Of a stretch of DNA of 8,765 bases, positions 1 to 5,521 are shown in pieces (position 1 is the stretch's first letter; each line of letters begins with the position of its first letter). The stretch is taken from assembly GCA_018700255.1 (NCBI GenBank), contig JABISU010000295.1, positions 1 to 8,765 on the forward strand, given 5' to 3'. A program made the translations under genes and the position numbers. This DNA comes from Flavobacteriales bacterium (lineage in GTDB: Bacteria; Bacteroidota; Bacteroidia; Flavobacteriales; UA16). The notes beneath the pieces are model-generated. The model ran no database searches. It had not been told where the DNA came from and saw nothing but the letters and a program-made list of their open reading frames with translations.

Positions 1-246
1 AATGAATGTGAGTGCTCGATAGACACGCCTAGGAGCATCACGGTGATGGCGATAGACAATTTGCCTTGCGAACTTCCGAGAGACGCCTCGAAAGGGTTTG
101 GGCGCGATATGTTAGACCACGTCATTCCTTTACTGATTGAAGGCGATAAAGATGGCATCCTTGCAGGAGCTCGGGAAACTGGTCTAGATGGGGAGTTGTG
201 TGAAAAATACAAGTATCTTCAGGAATACGTCAAAGGAGACTACTGA
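1..246 (+). CDS. Alanine dehydrogenase / saccharopine dehydrogenase-like NAD(P)-dependent enzyme, C-terminal fragment
   Basis: The reading frame is open from base 1, so this is the last 81 residues of a gene that begins upstream. The stretch VMAIDNLPCELPRDAS is the hallmark near the C-terminus of the alanine dehydrogenase/pyridine nucleotide transhydrogenase superfamily branch that includes LYS1-type saccharopine dehydrogenases and the bifunctional lysine degradation enzyme. The following helix (FGRDMLDHVIPLLIEG) and the ending with YKYLQEYVKGDY fit Bacteroidota members of about 400 residues. These are cytoplasmic NAD(P)-dependent amino-acid dehydrogenases. The substrate cannot be told from this fragment, because the nucleotide-binding and catalytic parts lie outside the window. 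The GTG at 43 and ATG at 46 are internal codons, not starts. The stop codon region overlaps the convergent TonB-like gene by 7 bp. Confidence 0.8.
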   Translation, partial: NECECSIDTPRSITVMAIDNLPCELPRDASKGFGRDMLDHVIPLLIEGDKDGILAGARETGLDGELCEKYKYLQEYVKGDY

Positions 247-962
247 GCCACGAAAGCGTAGCTGAGGGTTCCCTCTTGACGTCTCGGGGCACTCGAGAGA
301 GGAAGGAATTCCGATGCGAGGGCAGAACGTAGGGCGGCTAGGGCAAAGCAAGATCCGTCGGAAGCCCCAGAAACGAGCTCGGCAGAAAGAACTTCACCGG
401 AAGCGCTTACTGAGATATTTACAACGATGTCTGCACGTCCCTTACATTTGTAACCTGGCACGTCTAAGTGGCGGGGACTTCGAGCGTCGAGGTCGAACCT
501 GACTGTAACTCGCCCCTCATACTGCTTATCCCAATCATCCATCGTGTCAATTTCTCTCTGAGAATCTTCTGCGGACTCAGGAACTCCCACCGTTTCGAAA
601 TCTATCTCTTCAGAAGAAAGTCGCTCGAATTCAGAAGACTCTAGGTCGGCGAGTTCAGAGGCTACCGCCGCTTCGAGGGCGGCTAACTCAGAGGCAGAAA
701 GCCCTGTAGACCTCGATTCTGATGAGGTTTCTGCAGAGGCGTCAGCCCGCAAATTGGAGATGCGTTCGTTGAGTTTTTCACGGAACAACTCCTCTAGGGA
801 TTTTTCTGACTCAGGGAGTTCAGAAGGGTCGAAAAATTCTATCGAAGTAAACTGCTCTGAGAGAGGAGTGGTATCGGAAACCGTAATCTGAGTAAAGATA
901 AAAAGAGTTACAGCATGAACCGCAAGGGTATAGATAACTGCTTTACTGACTCCGGGTGACAT
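240..962 (-). CDS. TonB-like periplasmic protein with C-terminal TonB domain
   Basis: This 240-residue protein begins with a short N-terminus and one hydrophobic segment (about residues 8-28) that should anchor it in the inner membrane. A Thr-12/His-16 pair in this segment resembles the Ser/His motif by which TonB contacts ExbB-ExbD. Residues about 30-145 are strongly acidic and Ser/Glu/Ala-rich, and lack the usual Pro-Lys spacer of TonB. The last 90 residues form a TonB_C-like domain: the pattern VPGYKCKGRADIVVNISV, a GEVLSAELVSG strand and an ending TLSYAFVAQ are typical of Bacteroidota energy-transducer proteins. Cys-173 and Cys-205 are well placed for a periplasmic disulfide. The ATG at 962 is 17 bp after the stop of the upstream 632-residue gene, so the two are probably one operon. 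No ExbB, ExbD or TonB-dependent receptor is present, so a non-transport role is possible. Confidence 0.75.
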   Translation of the reverse strand: MSPGVSKAVIYTLAVHAVTLFIFTQITVSDTTPLSEQFTSIEFFDPSELPESEKSLEELFREKLNERISNLRADASAETSSESRSTGLSASELAALEAAVASELADLESSEFERLSSEEIDFETVGVPESAEDSQREIDTMDDWDKQYEGRVTVRFDLDARSPRHLDVPGYKCKGRADIVVNISVSASGEVLSAELVSGASDGSCFALAALRSALASEFLPLSSAPRRQEGTLSYAFVAQ

Positions 963-979
963 ATCTATTATCAGGGGAT

Positions 980-2878
980 TTAATCATGAACATACGTCGT
1001 CTCTAAACGCCAAATAGCGGATGTTATACTCACCCCCTCTCGGAAATAGTATGTCCCAGTCTTCATCATCACTTTTCTGTAGTGGATTACTTTGTCGCCA
1101 GATCTGATTGTACGTTCGATGACGATTCCATTTTGGATTTTATAAGAGCTCTCATATAAACCCTGTGGAAGGTCAACATCTGAATCTGATAAATAAGGCT
1201 CCCCATTTGCTGTTTGAGCAGTTCCATCGCTCAGATCGTAGGTTCTCACAACGGCATCGTAATTGCCCGATTCCGCATCAACCCTACGTTGGTCTAAATT
1301 ACCTTTCTGCCTACTGATCTTGTCGTGAATCTGTGACTCCACATCCTGCACCTTTAACTTGTGAGCCGCGGCATCTCCCTCATACATCTCCCCCACTTCC
1401 TGACTTACAGAGTGGTCGTAATCCTTGACTACAGAGAAAAGCTCATTGCGCCTATCCATAATCGCCCTGGCGTTGGATCTCGCTTCCGAATCGCTGATTT
1501 TAGAATTTTGAATCAATAACTCCAATTCCTCTTGTTCAAGCCTTTGCCTTTCACGTGCATCCTCCTCACGGGCCTTTAAAGAATTGTTCTGAGTCTTGAC
1601 ACGGTCAGCCAATTCCTCTGCTATAGCAATTCTATCTGACTTTAATGCATCTTTATAATACTGTTCTGCCTCATCAGGCTGATTCGATGAACTTACTGCT
1701 AAAAGAGCCGCGCGCTTCGCATCTGCCTCTTCTTGAGCTTGTCTCTCATCAGCTTCAGCCCTGTCTTTGTTCTCTGACTCTTCTAACCTATCTCTGCGCT
1801 CGGCATCCTCAGATTCCCTCCTCACCTGTTCTTCAAGAGCTCTATTCGCAGCTTCCTCATCTCTTGAGTCGGCAGCGGCGGCGGCAGCAGCAGCAGCAGC
1901 GGCAGCATCGGCAGCGGCAGCATCGGCAGCAGCAGCATCGGCAGCAGCATCGGCAACTAGGTCGGGAACTGGGTTGGGAACTGGGTCGGGGTTTAAGTCA
2001 TTCGCAGAAGCGGCGGCGGCAGCAGCTCGCCTGGCATCGGCTTCTTCTTGGCGCCTTCTAGCATCTTCTTCGTCGGCCAACTTTTCAGCATTCTCCTTAG
2101 CTAATGCTTCTGCAGCAGCGGCCTCCTCGGCAGCACGAGCAGCTTCTTGTGCATCATTGTCTTCCGCTAAAGCATCAAGCTTAGCCCGAGCCTTATCCCT
2201 CTCAGTTATTGCTTCCTCTTCATCTGGTATGAGTGTTAATGCTTCGTCAAAATGAGCGAGAGCTTCTTGCCATTTTTTCTTCTTCATGGCATTTTCACCT
2301 GCCTTCATAGCCACATCGAAAGCTCGTTTGTTTTTCGAGCGATTTTCCTCAATTGCAAGGAGTCTATTGTGTTCATTTTCGATGCGCAATTTCATGCGAT
2401 CTGTGTGGTCTAAATCAAACTTAAATTTTCCCGAGTTTATATCGTACATACCCATTCCAATAGGTGTGTCAAGTATAGAAATATCGAAGCCTTCTATATT
2501 CTTAAACAAGGCCATATCAAGGTCAAATCCAAATCCACCAACAGCCTCCCCTTCAGGAATTTCACTTACATCTAGTACTACTTTCTTAGAAACGAATCCA
2601 TCGCGCTCATATTGAAATGTGTAGCTGTGCCTGATAGGTAACTCTATAGAATACCCCGCGTTCTTATCACCTTCTAGCCTTTCGAACTCTACTCCATCTT
2701 GGAAAATCACAATTTCACACCCAGGAAGCTTGCGGCCAGAACCCTCATCTTTGATGGTTCCAGAAACTTGGAGAATGGCGTTTGCTTGGGCTAATGAAGC
2801 GCCTATTGCTACTGCAAAAAATATACTTAAGACAAGAATTTTTCTAGCTGCTAGAACAGAAAACTTAGGGAATATCAT
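980..2878 (-). CDS. Secreted regulatory-like/TPR/Ala-rich coiled-coil protein
   Basis: I chose the ATG at 2878 (632 residues). The TTG at 2893 would add five residues ahead of a typical signal peptide and has no supporting ribosome site. Residues 1-32 form the signal peptide (hydrophobic core about 13-29, likely cleavage after ALAQA-like Ala-32). Residues 37-115 resemble the carboxypeptidase regulatory-like beta-sandwich (VSGTIKDEGSGRKLPGCEI). Residues about 120-160 resemble a short region I recall from Bacteroidota relatives. Residues 185-230 form a TPR-like helical hairpin (KKKWQEALAHFDEALTLIP). Residues 230-545 are a charged Ala/Glu/Arg/Asp coiled coil, broken by a Pro-rich linker (about 292-307) and an Ala-Asp tract (309-336). 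Residues 570-632 form a beta-rich tail with RKVMMKTGTYYFREGVSIT, a motif I recall from other Bacteroidota envelope proteins. The design is reminiscent of TolA domain II. Function is unknown; a periplasmic or outer-membrane scaffold is inferred from the export signal and the TonB-like partner. Confidence 0.75.
   Translation of the reverse strand: MIFPKFSVLAARKILVLSIFFAVAIGASLAQANAILQVSGTIKDEGSGRKLPGCEIVIFQDGVEFERLEGDKNAGYSIELPIRHSYTFQYERDGFVSKKVVLDVSEIPEGEAVGGFGFDLDMALFKNIEGFDISILDTPIGMGMYDINSGKFKFDLDHTDRMKLRIENEHNRLLAIEENRSKNKRAFDVAMKAGENAMKKKKWQEALAHFDEALTLIPDEEEAITERDKARAKLDALAEDNDAQEAARAAEEAAAAEALAKENAEKLADEEDARRRQEEADARRAAAAAASANDLNPDPVPNPVPDLVADAAADAAAADAAAADAAAAAAAAAAAADSRDEEAANRALEEQVRRESEDAERRDRLEESENKDRAEADERQAQEEADAKRAALLAVSSSNQPDEAEQYYKDALKSDRIAIAEELADRVKTQNNSLKAREEDARERQRLEQEELELLIQNSKISDSEARSNARAIMDRRNELFSVVKDYDHSVSQEVGEMYEGDAAAHKLKVQDVESQIHDKISRQKGNLDQRRVDAESGNYDAVVRTYDLSDGTAQTANGEPYLSDSDVDLPQGLYESSYKIQNGIVIERTIRSGDKVIHYRKVMMKTGTYYFREGVSITSAIWRLETTYVHD
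1871..1954 (-). repeat. Ala-Asp codon repeat tract inside the coiled-coil gene
   Basis: Twenty-eight consecutive codons encode 24 Ala and 4 Asp: from the N-terminal side, Ala, then Asp followed by runs of 3, 4, 4 and 12 Ala. Every Ala codon is GCC or GCT and every Asp codon is GAT, so at the DNA level the tract is a near-perfect GCN trinucleotide array overlaid by a 15-bp period (Asp plus four Ala). This favours replication slippage in steps of 3 or 15 bp, which would change length without breaking the frame. It also explains the long spurious Gln-rich and Ser/Ala-rich open frames on the plus strand here. Confidence 0.9.
1962..1991 (+). repeat. 12-bp tandem repeat with a G-quadruplex-type pattern
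   Basis: Two and a half copies of a 12-bp unit (tcgggaactggg / ttgggaactggg / tcgggg) lie directly beside the Ala-Asp tract. On the minus strand they encode the Pro-Val-Pro-Asn/Asp linker. On the plus strand they give five runs of at least three G (1964-1966, 1971-1973, 1976-1978, 1983-1985, 1988-1991) separated by loops of 4, 2, 4 and 2 bases, which meets the standard G3-loop1-7 rule. The plus strand is the template strand for the gene, so any quadruplex would form in DNA ahead of RNA polymerase, not in the mRNA. Folding in the cell is not shown. Confidence 0.75.
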
Positions 2879-2935
2879 AATGTAAAAATACAAGAATGTA
2901 ACCTTATCTGTCGCACACTCGTAAACAATTATATC
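2879..2935. promoter_or_regulatory. Divergent intergenic promoter region, coiled-coil operon / secreted 303-residue protein
   Basis: This 57-bp AT-rich gap separates two divergent start codons and must hold promoters for both genes. On the minus strand TATTTTTA (2890-2883) matches the Bacteroidota -7 consensus TAnnTTTG at five of six fixed positions and ends 4 nt before the ATG at 2878. No TTG lies at the usual 19-nt spacing upstream of it. No clear -7 element was found for the plus-strand gene, and no Shine-Dalgarno sequence precedes either start. Assignment as a promoter region rests mainly on gene orientation. Confidence 0.4.
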
Positions 2936-3847
2936 ATGAAAAAAATCAATTCAACCCTCAGCAGCCTTTTGATGTTGCTCGTTTTTATTATTTGCGTTCC
3001 ATCTACAGGTCAATCACAAACCTTAAGTGCAACCTCCGGATCTATTAATTTAGGAAATTCTAATCTTGTTATGAACGGAATTTCTTTAAGTCAGGATGTA
3101 ACTGGTTTTCTCAGCGTAGGCATTGAGAGAATAGGTGGACAATCTGATATAGGATCCCTAAGGATGACAAGCTCTTCGTTGAGGATTTCCCCTTTGAATT
3201 TTAACACGTCTGCTGTGCGACCATGGATTGGAGCTGGAGTATGCTATAGTGCTTTGACTCCCGAATTTGCAGATAGAAGCACAAAGTCGGATTTGGCTTT
3301 AAATAAACAAACCCGAATAACAATTCCATTTAGTGCAGGACTAGATCTTCAGCTTTCTGATAGATTTAACACCTCAATTTCAGTTACAAACCACATGGGT
3401 AAACATAGCACGTATGATGATCCGCAAAGAGTTTATGAGGCTAAGACCGCTAGCACAGGTACCATTATTACAGCCATACAGGTGGGCTTAGCATTTAAGA
3501 TTATTAACACAGCAATGAATAATCGAGCTAGATCGAATTACAAATATGTAGAAGAAGTTAAGAATTCTATCAATCAGGAAATACCTGTATTGTATGTAGA
3601 CACAAAAGGATCAGTAGTTAGTGAAGAAGAGTGGAATAATCTTTTTCCAGCACTTGGAGATCCAGACACCTACGCTCTCGACCACGAAGTTATTGTTTCT
3701 CAATATTCAAAAGAAGATTATAAGAAAATGATAAAAGCGTCTGAGAAGAAAATTGAGATGTATGAAAAAGACGCTGTTGAGAGTGTTAATGCCTCGATAC
3801 TTTATCATATGCTACAAGATAAGAAGTCTAATAAGAAAGATAAATAA
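2936..3847 (+). CDS. Secreted, probably outer-membrane, protein of unknown function
   Basis: I do not recognise a named family for this 303-residue protein. It starts with a clear Sec signal peptide (MKK, hydrophobic core about residues 8-23, cleavage probably within the STGQSQT stretch near residues 23-28). The Cys at the end of the core is preceded by Ile-Ile and lacks a Gly/Ala/Ser at -1, so a lipoprotein is unlikely. Residues about 30-195 show alternating polar/hydrophobic strands with beta-barrel-like turns, such as RPWIGAGVCYS and IPFSAGLDLQLSDRFNTSISV, resembling small OmpA/OmpW-like barrels. Residues about 200-303 are charged, mostly helical and Lys/Glu-rich, an unusual soluble tail for a small barrel. 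By eye it is more AT-rich than its neighbours. It is divergent from the coiled-coil/TonB-like operon, so a shared envelope role is possible but unproven. The start ATG is the first in the frame and matches the signal peptide. Confidence 0.7.
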   Translation: MKKINSTLSSLLMLLVFIICVPSTGQSQTLSATSGSINLGNSNLVMNGISLSQDVTGFLSVGIERIGGQSDIGSLRMTSSSLRISPLNFNTSAVRPWIGAGVCYSALTPEFADRSTKSDLALNKQTRITIPFSAGLDLQLSDRFNTSISVTNHMGKHSTYDDPQRVYEAKTASTGTIITAIQVGLAFKIINTAMNNRARSNYKYVEEVKNSINQEIPVLYVDTKGSVVSEEEWNNLFPALGDPDTYALDHEVIVSQYSKEDYKKMIKASEKKIEMYEKDAVESVNASILYHMLQDKKSNKKDK

Positions 3848-3867
3848 TTGGGACTAGCAGAAGGGGC

Positions 3868-5478
3868 CTAAATAAGGGTCGTAATTTTTTCAGCTACAGA
3901 TATAGCAACCTTTCGTCCGTCCATAGCCGCAGATAAAATACCTCCGGCATAACCTCCACCCTCTCCACATGGGTATAACCCCTTTAGCTCAGGGTGCTCG
4001 AGCGTGATTTTATCTCTTGGAATTCTAACCGGGCTACTAGTTCTTGACTCTGGAGCGACCACAATAGCATCTTTGTGAATAAACCCGCGAAGCTTCCTAT
4101 CGAACTCTATAAATCCCTTCCTTAAAGACTTTACTACCAACTTAGGTAGCAACCTATTTAGATCAACTGGTGTTACTCCAGGCAAATATGAGCACTCTGG
4201 AAGGTCTCTTGAAGGCCTACCATCCACGAAGTCGGTAAGTCGTTGGGCTGGTGCAGCCTGAGTACTTCCGGCAGCTTCCCAACAAGCTCTCTCAACCATA
4301 GTCTGGTACTGCATCGCAGCTAAGGGGCCGCTAAATCCAGCTGCTTCCCAAACAGCATTATCAATTGTAACCACCATTCCTGAATTGGCAAATGGGCTAT
4401 TCCTTTTCGAAGGAGACCATCCATTAGTCACTATTTCTCCAGGGCTAGTAGCACAAGGCGCTATGATTCCACCTGGGCACATGCAGAAACTATGAACGCC
4501 CCGACCCTCTATCTGAGTTGCTAAATTATACGAAGCAGCAGGCAATCTCTCTTCATCAAGTAAGTTCATCCTCGATTCCCCATGATACTGAACGGTATCC
4601 ACAAACGATTGGGGATGCTCAACCCTGACGCCTAACGCAAAGGGTTTTGCTTCTACTTTAATTCCATTATTTACGAGCATCTCGAAAATGTCCCTCGCAC
4701 TGTGTCCAGTAGCTAAAATCACCGATTCACATGAACGTTTTTCTGTCTCACCACCCGATTCTAATTCCACTCCTACTACTTGGCTGTTTTCAGTAACTAT
4801 GTTTGTCAACTTAGTGTTAAACAGAACTTTACCGCCAGAGTTCTCAATGGTCTCTCTAATAGACGTTATGATGGCTGGAAGCTTGTTCGTCCCTATGTGC
4901 GGGTGAGCATCCACTAAAATTGATTCGGGCGCACCGTGCACAACTAGCCACTCTAAAGCCTCTTTTAAATGCCCTCTCTTTTTCGATCTGGTGTACAGCT
5001 TACCGTCAGAATACGTCCCCGCTCCACCATCTCCGAAACAATAATTCGAATCTGGATTAACCAAGTGATCTTTCGTTAGGGAAGCTAGGTCGCGACGACG
5101 CTCTCTAACTTTTTTACCCCTCTCAATGACTATAGGCTTTATACCCTGTATTATAAGCTCAAGAGCAGCGTATAAACCAGCTGGACCACTACCTATAATA
5201 AAAACCTCTGGGGCATCACTTACATCTTGCCAAACCCAATCCTCTATCTCATTCACTGGCTCAGGAACACCCTCGCCGCCAGCTTCAACTGTTAGCTGCA
5301 TAACTACAGGTATTTTACGCGCATCTATACTTCTTCTAATTACACGCACCCAAGCTAAAGCGTCATCTTGAAGACCCCAACTCTCCTCTGTAGCAATTCG
5401 AAGCAAATTCATATCCACAGCCTCATCAGGAGTTACTCTCACCTGACCTTTAAAAACTCCATGTTCGTTTTGCTCCAT
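3868..5478 (-). CDS. FAD-dependent dehydrogenase, COG2509-type
   Basis: This 536-residue cytoplasmic flavoprotein matches the uncharacterised FAD-dependent dehydrogenase family (COG2509) in length and order. Residues 1-85 form the small alpha/beta N-terminal domain typical of the family. The dinucleotide-binding motif is GSGPAG at 96-101, with the acidic residue that would bind the ribose at Glu-119 (VIERG). The family signature CFGDGGAGTYSDGKLYTR follows. A second nucleotide-binding segment ends in VILATGHSARD. A Cys-containing stretch (FCMCPGGIIAPCATSPGEI) and the C-terminal FAD-closing motif (LYPCGEGGGYAGGILSAAMDG) complete the fold. The physiological substrate of the family is not known to me. 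The gene is convergent with the secreted-protein gene (20-bp gap without an obvious hairpin) and divergent from the E1 gene across 43 bp. The ATG at 5478 is preceded by no Shine-Dalgarno sequence but by a -7-like box. Confidence 0.88.
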   Translation of the reverse strand: MEQNEHGVFKGQVRVTPDEAVDMNLLRIATEESWGLQDDALAWVRVIRRSIDARKIPVVMQLTVEAGGEGVPEPVNEIEDWVWQDVSDAPEVFIIGSGPAGLYAALELIIQGIKPIVIERGKKVRERRRDLASLTKDHLVNPDSNYCFGDGGAGTYSDGKLYTRSKKRGHLKEALEWLVVHGAPESILVDAHPHIGTNKLPAIITSIRETIENSGGKVLFNTKLTNIVTENSQVVGVELESGGETEKRSCESVILATGHSARDIFEMLVNNGIKVEAKPFALGVRVEHPQSFVDTVQYHGESRMNLLDEERLPAASYNLATQIEGRGVHSFCMCPGGIIAPCATSPGEIVTNGWSPSKRNSPFANSGMVVTIDNAVWEAAGFSGPLAAMQYQTMVERACWEAAGSTQAAPAQRLTDFVDGRPSRDLPECSYLPGVTPVDLNRLLPKLVVKSLRKGFIEFDRKLRGFIHKDAIVVAPESRTSSPVRIPRDKITLEHPELKGLYPCGEGGGYAGGILSAAMDGRKVAISVAEKITTLI

Positions 5479-5482
5479 TATA

Positions 5483-5490
5483 CGAAGATA
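5483..5490 (-). promoter_or_regulatory. Candidate -7 box for the FAD-dehydrogenase gene
   Basis: TATCTTCG on the minus strand matches the Bacteroidota TAnnTTTG consensus at five of six fixed positions. It ends 4 nt before the ATG at 5478, which would place the transcript start at or within a few bases of the start codon. No TTG or TTTG lies 19 nt upstream, so support is limited to the box and its position. Confidence 0.35.
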
Positions 5491-5506
5491 TCTACTTTAG
5501 GCTGCG

Positions 5507-5514
5507 TACATTCG
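5507..5514 (+). promoter_or_regulatory. Candidate -7 box for the E1 gene, inside an imperfect dyad
   Basis: TACATTCG matches TAnnTTTG at five of six fixed positions and ends 7 nt before the ATG at 5522. It lies within a small imperfect inverted repeat (5504-5520: GTAC arms around ATTC, extended by GC with one bulged T), which could be an operator overlapping the promoter or merely chance. No matching -33 element was found. Confidence 0.35.
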
Positions 5515-5521
5515 TACTGCC

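Noticed and set aside
314..502. Plus-strand open frame of 62 codons
   Set aside because: Lies antisense to the TonB C-terminal domain, is Arg-rich without domain features, and has no separate promoter or start signal.
1871..1991. CRISPR-like or satellite array
   Set aside because: The repeats are in-frame codon repeats inside a coding sequence, with no unique spacers between them.
1645..2255. Plus-strand open frames of 138 and 162 codons (Gln-rich and Ser/Ala-rich)
   Set aside because: Both are antisense readings of the GCN repeat and the Ala/Glu-rich coiled coil; their low-complexity composition follows from the repeat, and the minus-strand frame has a signal peptide and recognisable domains.
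2286..2615. Plus-strand open frame of 109 codons
   Set aside because: Antisense to the regulatory-like and TPR regions of the secreted protein; Ser/Ile-rich composition is typical of a reverse-strand shadow.
2879..2893. TTG start at 2893 for the coiled-coil protein
   Set aside because: It adds MYFYI before the signal peptide, and an ATG lies five codons downstream; neither start has a Shine-Dalgarno sequence, so the ATG is preferred.
3848..3867. Terminator in the 20-bp convergent gap
   Set aside because: No inverted repeat with a usable stem and no T-run were found.
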